This document shows, one piece after another, positions 1-6,575 of a stretch of 8,332 nt of DNA (position 1 is its first letter; each line of letters starts with the position of its first letter). The position numbers and the translations under genes were made by a program. This DNA is from Deltaproteobacteria bacterium. GTDB lineage: Bacteria; Desulfobacterota; DSM-4660; Desulfatiglandales; Desulfatiglandaceae. The DNA lies in the NCBI GenBank assembly GCA_021159825.1, contig JAGHDR010000304.1, forward strand, positions 1 through 8,332, given 5' to 3'. The notes beneath the pieces are model-generated. The model ran no database searches. It saw only the letters and a program-made list of their open reading frames with translations, and had not been told where the DNA came from.

Positions 1-433
1 CAACCACCACCGAACACCCCACGCAGGCCACCCGCTCAATGCTGAATTCCCGGTCCGGGGTGGTTTCCCCATGGCTGATTCCGAGCTTTCGTTCAAAATT
101 CTCTAAGATGATATCACCCCCCCGTACATGACAGGCGGTACCCAGGCAGACCTTCATGTGGTGTTTCCCTGGCGGGTGAAACCGGAATTGATTATAGAAG
201 GTCGCCACGCCATATACTTCGCAAACAGCCAATTCAAGGGTATCGGCCACCATCTGAAGGGCATTGGGCAACAGGTGGGCGTGCTGCTCCTGGATCATCT
301 GAAGCATGGGGATAAGGTTTTTCCTCTCTTTTTCAAACCCAGCAAGCCGATCCTCAATATCCTCCAGCATGGCTGCTTCCAGGGCGCGAATATCGTCATC
401 CACAAGGATCTCCGTATTTAGCTCATAGCTCAT
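1..433 (-). CDS. NuoE/HydC-like [2Fe-2S] NAD(P)H oxidoreductase subunit, partial (C-terminus beyond window)
   Basis: This is the 5' part (144 codons) of a thioredoxin-like [2Fe-2S] subunit of the complex I 24-kDa family (NuoE, HoxE, HydC, HndA). Such subunits pass electrons between a NuoF-type flavoprotein and its partner in cytoplasmic dehydrogenases or electron-bifurcating hydrogenases. The usual landmarks are present: a helical N-terminus with ENLIP-like KNLIPMLQ (about residues 38-45), EVYGVATFY (72-80), then CLGTACHVRGG (96-106) with the first two cluster cysteines C96 and C101. The second pair lies in VACVGCSVV, where C137 and C140 are spaced C-x2-C; the family normally has C-x3-C, and that position is Ser141. 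The ATG at 433 has no Shine-Dalgarno and lies inside an inverted repeat. A GTG at 403 has GGAG six bases upstream and would remove ten residues outside the conserved fold, so it may be the true start. The gene is last in the visible operon; a NuoF-like gene probably follows. Family assignment is firm; the specific complex is unknown. Confidence 0.88.
   Translation of the reverse strand, partial: MSYELNTEILVDDDIRALEAAMLEDIEDRLAGFEKERKNLIPMLQMIQEQHAHLLPNALQMVADTLELAVCEVYGVATFYNQFRFHPPGKHHMKVCLGTACHVRGGDIILENFERKLGISHGETTPDREFSIERVACVGCSVVV
410..413 (-). promoter_or_regulatory. Shine-Dalgarno for an alternative GTG start of the NuoE-like gene
   Basis: On the minus strand GGAG (413-410) is followed after six bases by GTG (403-401), in frame with the NuoE-like protein. 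The ATG at 433 has only a poor upstream sequence and is inside a hairpin arm. This favours initiation at GTG 403, giving a protein starting (M)DDDIRAL. It is inferred from spacing alone. Confidence 0.5.
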
Positions 434-471
434 GGCTGTTAGCTAAGAGCTATGAGCTATGAGCTTTTTTT
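420..471. repeat. Inverted repeat of GAGCTAT heptads with a T tract, over the NuoE-like start
   Basis: Left arm 420-433 (two AGCTCAT units) is the exact reverse complement of right arm 452-465. Pairing continues inward to 437/448 with one G-T pair, giving an 18-bp stem around a 10-base loop that itself contains the palindrome TTAGCTAA (439-446). The right side is a tandem heptad, GAGCTAT twice plus GAGCT (447-465), followed by T's to 471. Read on the plus strand this has the form of an intrinsic terminator, but no plus-strand gene leads into it. On the minus strand it fills nearly the whole gap between the cNMP-fold gene (stop at 473-475) and the NuoE-like gene. It may be a dispersed repeat or an mRNA hairpin affecting operon stoichiometry. 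Confidence 0.8.
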
Positions 472-472
472 G

Positions 473-940
473 TTAAATATTTTCCATGGCGCCCAGCGCA
501 CCGTGGAGTCGGTCCCGAAGCAGAAAACAGAGGTTTTCCAACAAGCTGAATCCCAGGTCGTGGTTGCCCATCATGATTTCTCTCAGCTCCGTTCCATTGA
601 CGCTGACCACTGTTGTGGGCTTTCGGCACACGGCCGAACTCATAAGGGGGTGGGGCTGCCCCAGCAGGGTCGACCAGCATTTCATGGCACGCCCTTTCCC
701 CAGAAGTCCGATCACGACGTTGCCCTTGCGGGTTCCCAGGTCCATGGACCGTTCCAAGGAAACGTGTCCTTTTGCGATCACGTAAAGATATTCACCGAAA
801 TCCCCTTGGGAGAAAACATATTCCCCCGGTTCATAATTTCGCACTCGGCACAGGCCGATGATGTTCTTGATGTAAGGTTCTTGAAGACCCTTGAAGAATT
901 CGCACCCTTCCAAGACTTGTTTAATTTCGTTGCGATCCAT
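473..940 (-). CDS. Cyclic-nucleotide-binding-fold (Crp-like sensor) protein without DNA-binding domain
   Basis: A 155-aa protein consisting of one cNMP-binding-type beta roll and closing helices. Visible marks are YEPGEYVFSQGDFGEYLYVIAKGHVSL (about residues 36-62, the N-terminal half of the roll), the equivalent of the phosphate-binding cassette near 83-105, and an amphipathic C-terminal helix rich in Leu (about 128-150). It stops before any helix-turn-helix, so it is not a Crp/Fnr transcription factor by itself. The canonical FGE...R cassette is not conserved: the segment reads GRAMKCWSTLLG, so cAMP binding is doubtful. The start at 940 is chosen because AGGAG (951-947) lies six bases upstream; a start at 970 would overlap the upstream gene and has no such site. 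Only 19 bases separate it from the ASKHA gene stop, so it is co-transcribed. A likely role is a regulatory or scaffold subunit of the redox complex encoded downstream; this is inference. Confidence 0.85.
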   Translation of the reverse strand: MDRNEIKQVLEGCEFFKGLQEPYIKNIIGLCRVRNYEPGEYVFSQGDFGEYLYVIAKGHVSLERSMDLGTRKGNVVIGLLGKGRAMKCWSTLLGQPHPLMSSAVCRKPTTVVSVNGTELREIMMGNHDLGFSLLENLCFLLRDRLHGALGAMENI

Positions 941-946
941 TTTCAT

Positions 947-951
947 CTCCT
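947..951 (-). promoter_or_regulatory. Ribosome binding site deciding the start of the cNMP-fold gene
   Basis: AGGAG at 951-947 with six bases to ATG 940-938. It argues against the longer reading from ATG 970, which would overlap the preceding gene by 11 bases, and against ATG 946, which is only zero bases away. Confidence 0.7.
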
Positions 952-959
952 GGGGTTCA

Positions 960-2840
960 TTATTGTCCATAGGTTACCGAAGGAAAAAGTTTGCCATCCG
1001 TATGGGGCAGGAAAAGGGCTGCAATATATTCGTCGGTAAAGGGCTGATGGGTGGACAATTCGATATTGGTCATGGACCTGGATATGTTCAGACAAGTTTC
1101 AAAGGCACTTTCTGAAAGCAGACAGGCCCGTGCCCCCGTCAGGGAACTGTTGCCGATGAATTTGATTTTCTCCAGCGGTATATCGGGCAGAAGCTCGATG
1201 GCCACCGACTTTTCTATATTGAGAAAGCTGCCGAACCCCCCTGCCACATACAGGGTGTCAATCATGTCGAACCCCAGCCCGATATAATCCATGAGGGATT
1301 TAATGGCTGCGAACACCGCACCTTTGCTCTTGATAAGGTTGTCGATATCCGATTCGGTGATGACCACATTGGCCGCAGTTTCCGTTTCGTCGGCGTAAGC
1401 AATGATGTATTCGGGAATGCCGTCTTCAACATCCAGACGGGCGTCTTCCCGCTGCCGGTGAAACTTGCCGTCCTGGCCGATGATGTTGTTTCGTACCAGC
1501 TCGTAAATGCAGTCGATAAGCCCGGAGCCACAGATCCCCCGGGGTTTTTTGCCCCCAATGGTTTCATAATGCAGTTCACCGTCCCCGACAACCACTTTCT
1601 CAATGGCGCCGTCGGTGGCCCGCATGCCGCAACGGGTCCCCCCCCCTTCAAAGGCGGGACCTGCGGAAGCCGAGCAGCACACCAGCCAGTCCTGGTTGCC
1701 GATGGCGATTTCACCGTTGGTGCCGATATCGATGAGGCACTTGACTTCTTCATGTTCCGATATGCCGCTTGCCAGAACACCCGCGACGATGTCTCCCCCC
1801 ACATAAGAGGCGACACAGGGCATGACGTTCAGTATACCCCGGGGATTGATACGGATGCCGATCTCGGAAGCCCGGATTTGGGGGAATTCATCGGTGGTGG
1901 GCACATAGGGATCCAGGCGAATGGAGCAGGGGATTAACCCCAGGAGCAGGTGGGTCATGGTGGTATTGCCGGCCGCCACAATGACGTCGATCTCTTCGCG
2001 GGAAATTCCCCGTTTTTTAACAAGTCTTGCAATCAGGGTGTTGATATTCTTGACCACGGCCTGTTGAACCAGGTCCAGCCCCCCCTTACCGCAGGCGAAT
2101 ATGACGCGCGAAATCACGTCTTCTCCAAAGCTGGCCTGCTTATTGTGGCACCCTTCCACATCCAGCACTTCGCCGGTGTTCAAATCCAGCAGCTGGGCCA
2201 CCACCGTGGTGGTCCCCACATCCACGGCCAGGCCATAATTAGACCGGGCCGTATCAAAGGGTTCAATTCGCAGAATCCGATAGTTTTCCCCATATTTGGC
2301 TACCGTCACCGTTACTTTCCAGTCGTTTTCACGCAGCTTTGTGGAAAGGGTCTGCAAGCAGTCCAGCGGAATATCAAAGGTATGCCATCCCATCTCTTTT
2401 CGTAGTTCCCTGGCGATTCGTTCCACATCAGGCACATTGTCTTCCACAGTGGGTGCTGAAAGGGCCAGATAGGACTTTTTGACAAGGGGATTCAGTTCCA
2501 GTTTCGCCGTGGTCTGGCTTTCACCGCCGGTCATGATTTTAGAGGCATCCACGCGGGATTCCGCTGGAATGATGATTTCCAGGTCGTCATGGATCCGGGT
2601 CTGGCAAGCCAGAACATACCCTTTCATGATTTGATCCTGTGAGAAAAAGCCCTTTGCATGCGCTTCGGCATCGGCGCGGCCCTTTGCCACCTGTACACGG
2701 CATTTGCCGCAGACCCCCTCGCCGCCGCAGAGATTGGTGATAAACACATCGGCTTGCTGGGCGGCCTCCGCAATGGTGGTGTCGTCTGCTACGTCAACAG
2801 ATCGGTCCGCGGGCAAAAAATGAACTGTGTGGTTACCCAT
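960..2840 (-). CDS. ASKHA-domain [2Fe-2S] ferredoxin protein, RACo-like corrinoid activator (DUF4445)
   Basis: A 626-aa cytoplasmic protein with the architecture of RACo, the ATP-dependent reductive activator of corrinoid proteins. An N-terminal plant-type [2Fe-2S] ferredoxin domain (about 1-95) has ligands C38, C44, C47 and C79 in the NLCGGEGVCGKC and LACQT contexts. A linker (about 96-200) follows, then the DUF4445 ASKHA ATPase domain: phosphate-1 loop DVGTTTV (207-213), GNTTMTHLLLG (291-301), phosphate-2 loop DIGTNGE (371-377), GRG/GICGSGLID (435-443) and adenosine motif VAGGFGSF (532-539). In the family, ATP hydrolysis drives electron transfer from the iron-sulfur cluster to an inactive Co(II) corrinoid, restoring Co(I). 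Length is normal and all expected motifs are intact. The start at 2840 has GGAGG (2852-2848) seven bases upstream. It leads the operon with the cNMP-fold and NuoE-like genes. No corrinoid protein or methyltransferase is in view, so the target protein is unknown. Domain assignment is strong; the substrate is inference. Confidence 0.93.
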   Translation of the reverse strand: MGNHTVHFLPADRSVDVADDTTIAEAAQQADVFITNLCGGEGVCGKCRVQVAKGRADAEAHAKGFFSQDQIMKGYVLACQTRIHDDLEIIIPAESRVDASKIMTGGESQTTAKLELNPLVKKSYLALSAPTVEDNVPDVERIARELRKEMGWHTFDIPLDCLQTLSTKLRENDWKVTVTVAKYGENYRILRIEPFDTARSNYGLAVDVGTTTVVAQLLDLNTGEVLDVEGCHNKQASFGEDVISRVIFACGKGGLDLVQQAVVKNINTLIARLVKKRGISREEIDVIVAAGNTTMTHLLLGLIPCSIRLDPYVPTTDEFPQIRASEIGIRINPRGILNVMPCVASYVGGDIVAGVLASGISEHEEVKCLIDIGTNGEIAIGNQDWLVCCSASAGPAFEGGGTRCGMRATDGAIEKVVVGDGELHYETIGGKKPRGICGSGLIDCIYELVRNNIIGQDGKFHRQREDARLDVEDGIPEYIIAYADETETAANVVITESDIDNLIKSKGAVFAAIKSLMDYIGLGFDMIDTLYVAGGFGSFLNIEKSVAIELLPDIPLEKIKFIGNSSLTGARACLLSESAFETCLNISRSMTNIELSTHQPFTDEYIAALFLPHTDGKLFPSVTYGQ

Positions 2841-2847
2841 TCTGATA

Positions 2848-2852
2848 CCTCC
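2848..2852 (-). promoter_or_regulatory. Shine-Dalgarno of the ASKHA/ferredoxin gene
   Basis: GGAGG (2852-2848) lies seven bases before ATG 2840-2838. It is a strong site and fixes the start, in agreement with the normal N-terminus of the ferredoxin domain. Confidence 0.75.
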
Positions 2853-2897
2853 GATATTTTATGCCGTAAAGGATTGTAACTGATGAATACGGGTTTT

Positions 2898-2927
2898 TAT
2901 ATACAACAAACAAACCTTGAATGTGAA
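2898..2927 (-). promoter_or_regulatory. Candidate sigma70 promoter of the ASKHA operon
   Basis: On the minus strand TTCACA (2927-2922, five of six to consensus) and TATATA (2903-2898, four of six) are separated by 18 bases. Transcription would begin near 2890, leaving a leader of about 50 bases before ATG 2840. The match is moderate and in an AT-rich stretch, so chance is possible. Confidence 0.3.
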
Positions 2928-2954
2928 GGAAAAAGCAAAATTTCCCGGAACTGG

Positions 2955-2983
2955 TTGACAAGAAAATCGTCTGCACGTATGGT
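2955..2983 (+). promoter_or_regulatory. Candidate plus-strand sigma70 promoter in the intergenic region
   Basis: TTGACA (2955-2960, perfect) is followed after 17 bases by TATGGT (2978-2983, four of six). The start would be near 2990, pointing away from the ASKHA operon and antisense to the 3' end of the peptidase transcript. There is no convincing gene ahead, so it would make a short RNA or be a chance match. Confidence 0.35.
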
Positions 2984-3237
2984 TCCAAAATTGGGTAATT
3001 CGGGGGACACAATACGAAATTTTCAATAGACGAACTCCAAAAAAAAATATCAAGAATTCCGTTAGGATGAGTGAACTGGCAGGCCTCTTGGAGGTGAACT
3101 GCGCATTGATATGTTTGAGGTGTTGTTGCGGAAACAACTCCGGAATAAAAAGACCGGACCGAAAAATCATGGGGAGAAAGGGGAAATCAATAATTTTGTA
3201 TAGTGCCCCCCCCTGAATTTTCGAGTTTCTACAAGAT

Positions 3238-6171
3238 TTAAAGCACCTTAACCCGTTTGAGCCAGCCCGGTCGCTCCTTTTCCACCGCTTCCATGGCTGT
3301 GGAAGAACCGAGGACTTTGACCACGCCTTCCTCCGCCACTGCCCTCAGGACCCTGCCCATGGCCTTGAAATGAGCGGTTGTGGTTCCCAAAAGCTCTTCC
3401 CGCACTTGTTGTCTCAGATTTTCGGTATCGTTTGTCAGATATCGAATCATCGAAACGAACCCCCTGGCATCCGGCAGCATGTGGCTGTCCAGATCTCCAA
3501 CGGCGCCGATAATGCTTTTGGTCAATTCGTCTTTCGAAAGGGTTTCTTCTTCCAGAAACTGCGCGGATCGATCAAAGATATCCAGGGTTTGAACCAGGTT
3601 CGGGTCCCGGTAGGAAACAAGGGTCAATACCCCGGAGATGCGATCCAGTATGCAGAAGGCCCCATAGGCCCCCCCCTGTACCCGAATATGATCCCACAAC
3701 CAGGCATTGCGCACATATCTGGTAATGGCCAGGGCCGAGCCGTGAAATTCATACCCCAATTCCGTGAGATCCGCGCCTTTGCCCACATAGTTTACCTGGG
3801 ATGGAATGGTCATCCCTTCAAAAAGAGGCTTGCTGTGACTGGGCCAATCCGCCTTCGAAATACCGGATGGTGAAATCGGTGCATCCGGCAGGGCACGTAG
3901 CAACCGGCGCATGCGAGGTTCAAAGCGGTTCCATCCGGAAGCATCTATGGTAATATTGGACAAAACGGTCTTTCGGTTCACCAGTATGCGGTGAATATTC
4001 TTCAAAGCGGCAAGGACCTTCGCCCAGTCTTTTTCAATGTCCAGGGCCAGCTGCCTGACAAAAAAGAGATAGCTGATGCCCCCCATTTGTTCGGAAGCCC
4101 AGTGGGATTCGGAAAAATGGGATTTTAAACGCAGGTTCACCATCTGGTGGCCAGCGGGTATCAGTTTTTGTTCAACCCGGGCCTTTTCCTCCATGACCAT
4201 TTGCCTGAAACGTTCCCGGTTGTCTAATTTAACCGTAAGCAGCACATCCTCAAAAATCTGAATCAGCGCATCGGCCTGGTGGTTCATGGCTTTTCCCCGA
4301 AGAAACAGCCAGGCAATACTGCCTTGGGCGCCATGAACATCCGACGTAATGGATACGGGATGGATACCCCCTGTTTTTCGGCTGATGCGTTGCGTAAGTG
4401 ATACGAAATCTTCCGTTTCCGTCCCCATTTCAACAAAAGCCCGCCCCAGCAGGGGAATATAGGGTACATATTCAGCGGGCAGATGTTGAAGGTCAAGACC
4501 CAGATCCATGTATACAATACCATTGGTAAACAGGTCGTGGAGCAGAATGGGCGTGCCCTTTTCATCCGTTTCAACCAGGGGGATAATTTTGTTTTGCGGC
4601 GCCATATCTTCCCGCTTCAGCATGGGAATGGTGGCCAGGGCTTCGGGGGAATCCGGTCTTTCCTGAAGACGCTTCAGCGTCAAAGTGTTTTCCTGGACCG
4701 CTTGCAGCGCTTTTTCATCCATGCCGGTTCTGGCTTTTAGAAGCCTTCTCTTTTCAGCGTCCGCCTCCCTTTTTCTGAGGTCTGAATCGGGCGCCAGAAC
4801 CAGGGTGGACCGATGGGGATTTGAAAGAAATGCTCGGTCAATCAGACGTTCAAAATAGTTGGGCTCGGCGGCAATTTGTTTTTTGAGCCGTTCAAGGGGA
4901 CCTTCAAAGGCCAGCAGATCCAGGGGATCTCCGCCGTAAAGCCAGGTGGTGAGGGACCGCAGCATCAGGGAAAGGCCCCGGGGAAAACTGCCGGTGTTGT
5001 TTTCCCGCAGGCGGAATTCGATGGTGTTGAGGGCCGCCGCCACCGTATGGGGATCAATGCCCGAAAGGCTGAGAGATTTCAGGGTATCCAGGATAAGATC
5101 CTCGATTTTCTGTGCATTCTCCGTTTCAATCCCCTTGAGGCCGGTGGAAAAGCACATTTGCCGGAGTTCGGTTTCCAGTCCACCGCCGGTTAAATCCTCC
5201 CCCAGCCCCGAATCGATAAGTGCTTTTCTGAGAGGGGAGGCGGGCATGCCCAGCAGGATGTACTCAAGGATGCGCAGGGAAAAATTGACATCCACACGGG
5301 TTGTTTCCTCCAGCAGCCAGTTCACGGTGATCATCCCCCTGGGGTTTGTCCCATCCTGTTCGCCCGCCATATAGGGCCTGACCCGTTTTTTGGGTTTGTC
5401 AAAGGGTAATTGCAGTTGGACATTGGAATCCACCGGAACAGGTTCAAACGCGTTCAACACGGCCTCCAGGCGATGCAGACGTTCTTCAGGATCATCATCA
5501 CCATAAAAAAAGATGCGTGCGTTGGATGGATGATAATACCGTTCATGAAAGGCGTAAAACTGCTCATAGGTGAGGTCGGGGATCTGTTTGGGATCACCGC
5601 CTGAGTCCAGGCCATAGGCATTATCGGGAAACAGGGACTGAAGGGAATATTCGGAAAGCACATTATCCGGTGAAGAATAGGCCCCTTTCATTTCGTTGAA
5701 TACCACCCCTTTGAACACCATTTCGGCCTCTTTTTTTTCCAGTTCAAAATGCCATCCTTCCTGCTGAAAGATGGCGGGAGTGATCTGCGGGTAGAACACC
5801 GCATCCAGGTAGACATCCATGAGGTTATAAAAATCCTGAAGGTTTTGGCTGGCCACGGGATAGCAGGTTTTGTCCGGGTAGGTAAAGGCGTTTAAAAAGG
5901 TCTGGAGCGACCCTTTCAGAAGCTCCACAAAGGGTTCTTTGACGGGATACTTTTTGGATCCGCAAAGAACGGAATGCTCCAGAATATGGGCCACACCCGT
6001 TGAATCAAAAGGCGGTGTGCGAAAAGTGATACCGAACACTTTGTTCTCGTCATCACTGATCATGGAAAGAATTTCAGCCCCTGTTTTCCGGTGACGGTAC
6101 AGACGGGCTTCGGTTTTCAGTTCCGTTATTTCCCGTTTTTCGATCAGTTCAAATGCGTTCAGCGCTTTCAT
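3238..6171 (-). CDS. M16C zinc metallopeptidase, presequence protease (PreP/CYM1) type
   Basis: A 977-aa clan ME peptidase of the insulinase superfamily, PreP branch, which closes as a clam shell around unfolded peptides and degrades them; bacterial members are single-chain and usually cytoplasmic. Visible features: the inverted zinc motif HILEH (H62, E65, H66), the third ligand Glu in VVFNEMKGAYSS (E160), the family context GGDPKQIPDLTYEQFYAFHERYYHPSNA spread over roughly residues 185-215, a central M16C-associated region (about 450-700), and the C-terminal pair in IRVQGGAYGA (about R830 and Y836), which contacts substrate in this family. All catalytic residues are present and length is typical. 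The start at 6171 (MKALNAF) is chosen because GGAGG (6181-6177) lies five bases upstream and because it matches the beginning of the family; the frame stays open to 6366. It appears monocistronic, with about 400 bases downstream and a divergent gene upstream. Confidence 0.95.
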   Translation of the reverse strand: MKALNAFELIEKREITELKTEARLYRHRKTGAEILSMISDDENKVFGITFRTPPFDSTGVAHILEHSVLCGSKKYPVKEPFVELLKGSLQTFLNAFTYPDKTCYPVASQNLQDFYNLMDVYLDAVFYPQITPAIFQQEGWHFELEKKEAEMVFKGVVFNEMKGAYSSPDNVLSEYSLQSLFPDNAYGLDSGGDPKQIPDLTYEQFYAFHERYYHPSNARIFFYGDDDPEERLHRLEAVLNAFEPVPVDSNVQLQLPFDKPKKRVRPYMAGEQDGTNPRGMITVNWLLEETTRVDVNFSLRILEYILLGMPASPLRKALIDSGLGEDLTGGGLETELRQMCFSTGLKGIETENAQKIEDLILDTLKSLSLSGIDPHTVAAALNTIEFRLRENNTGSFPRGLSLMLRSLTTWLYGGDPLDLLAFEGPLERLKKQIAAEPNYFERLIDRAFLSNPHRSTLVLAPDSDLRKREADAEKRRLLKARTGMDEKALQAVQENTLTLKRLQERPDSPEALATIPMLKREDMAPQNKIIPLVETDEKGTPILLHDLFTNGIVYMDLGLDLQHLPAEYVPYIPLLGRAFVEMGTETEDFVSLTQRISRKTGGIHPVSITSDVHGAQGSIAWLFLRGKAMNHQADALIQIFEDVLLTVKLDNRERFRQMVMEEKARVEQKLIPAGHQMVNLRLKSHFSESHWASEQMGGISYLFFVRQLALDIEKDWAKVLAALKNIHRILVNRKTVLSNITIDASGWNRFEPRMRRLLRALPDAPISPSGISKADWPSHSKPLFEGMTIPSQVNYVGKGADLTELGYEFHGSALAITRYVRNAWLWDHIRVQGGAYGAFCILDRISGVLTLVSYRDPNLVQTLDIFDRSAQFLEEETLSKDELTKSIIGAVGDLDSHMLPDARGFVSMIRYLTNDTENLRQQVREELLGTTTAHFKAMGRVLRAVAEEGVVKVLGSSTAMEAVEKERPGWLKRVKVL

Positions 6172-6176
6172 AGACT

Positions 6177-6181
6177 CCTCC
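6177..6181 (-). promoter_or_regulatory. Shine-Dalgarno deciding the peptidase start
   Basis: GGAGG (6181-6177), within GGAGGAG, is five bases before ATG 6171-6169. The upstream in-frame ATGs at 6276 and 6366 have no comparable site. Confidence 0.7.
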
Positions 6182-6509
6182 GGGCGACGGTGCGGGTTTT
6201 CTTCTGGGTTTCTTTTTGCATCGAATAACCTATATGCCACAAGAAGCAGGAAAATGACAAGCCCATATAGTTCCATTTGTCGCCGACGGCACTGGTTCAG
6301 TTGAATAGGCAAAAAGATGTGGCCCCCCAGATTATGCCTTATAAAACAGTTGCTTATGCCAACCATCGCGTCTCGTGGAAAGGCGCCCTAACCCATTGAT
6401 ATAATTGAATCGCCCATTCAACTGAACCCGTGCCAACGAGGGGATTCCCCCTGAATTCAAGCAACTTTAAAAGTAGCGAAAAACCATCGGTTGCCTAATT
6501 TCAGGGTTG

Positions 6510-6538
6510 TTGACACTGGGATTTAATCTGATCATAAT
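6510..6538 (+). promoter_or_regulatory. Strong sigma70 promoter for the exported-protein gene
   Basis: TTGACA (6510-6515, perfect), exactly 17 bases, then CATAAT (6533-6538, five of six). The transcript would start near 6545. This excludes the upstream in-frame ATGs at 6507 and 6540 as starts and gives a leader of about 30 bases before ATG 6576 or 6582. Confidence 0.7.
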
Positions 6539-6575
6539 AATGGACAAGAAGAGGATAACGCTTGGTTCTGGGTTT

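Larger units (their letters stand above)
2841..3237. other. Intergenic region between the peptidase gene and the ASKHA operon
   Basis: About 400 AT-rich bases without a gene I can support. A 103-codon minus-strand ORF (2859-3170) has an unusual composition rich in Phe and Cys, no ribosome binding site and no recognisable domain; I treat it as chance. A 49-codon plus-strand ORF (3067-3216) is discussed under findings. Small dyads are present: GTTGTT/AACAAC (3123-3139) and TCCGG/CCGGA around 3139-3158, neither with a convincing T tract as a terminator for the peptidase gene. A run of eight C's lies at 3206-3213. Confidence 0.7.
6172..6575. promoter_or_regulatory. Divergent intergenic regulatory region with clustered short dyads
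   Basis: About 400 bases separate the divergent peptidase and exported-protein genes. Short inverted repeats crowd the middle: TTGAAT-N5-ATTCAA (6405-6421), GGGGA-T-TCCCC (6440-6450), TGAATTCA (6452-6459), ACTTT-A-AAAGT (6464-6474) and AACC-N3-GGTT (6482-6492). A weak minus-strand promoter can be drawn as TTCAGT (6426-6421), 17 bases, TATATC (6403-6398); the first dyad fills its spacer almost exactly. These could be operators. The part 6172-6276 also keeps the peptidase reading frame open and encodes a hydrophobic stretch. Confidence 0.45.

Noticed and set aside
420..471. Plus-strand intrinsic terminator
   Set aside because: The hairpin plus T tract has the right form, but no plus-strand gene leads to it and the real operon runs the other way; it is reported as a repeat instead.
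452..1039. Plus-strand 195-codon ORF, and similar long plus-strand ORFs at 1458-1937, 1950-2405 and 3370-3873
   Set aside because: They are antisense to strongly supported minus-strand genes with intact motifs; their translations show no domain and follow from codon bias in the real genes.
2859..3170. Minus-strand 103-codon ORF between the peptidase and ASKHA genes
   Set aside because: No ribosome binding site, no recognisable domain, odd composition, and it covers candidate promoter elements of the ASKHA operon.
3206..3213. Run of eight C's (others of seven at 115-123 and 8217-8223) as phase-variation tracts
   Set aside because: The first is in non-coding DNA and the other two are in frames that continue intact; such runs are common across this window.
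6415..6437. Sigma54 promoter upstream of the peptidase gene
   Set aside because: The minus strand has TGGCAC as a -24 element, but the -12 element after five bases reads CAGT rather than TTGC.
6507..6575. ATG 6507 or 6540 as the start of the exported-protein gene
   Set aside because: Both lie upstream of the transcript start predicted from the strong promoter at 6510-6538, and a signal peptide fits better from 6576 or 6582.
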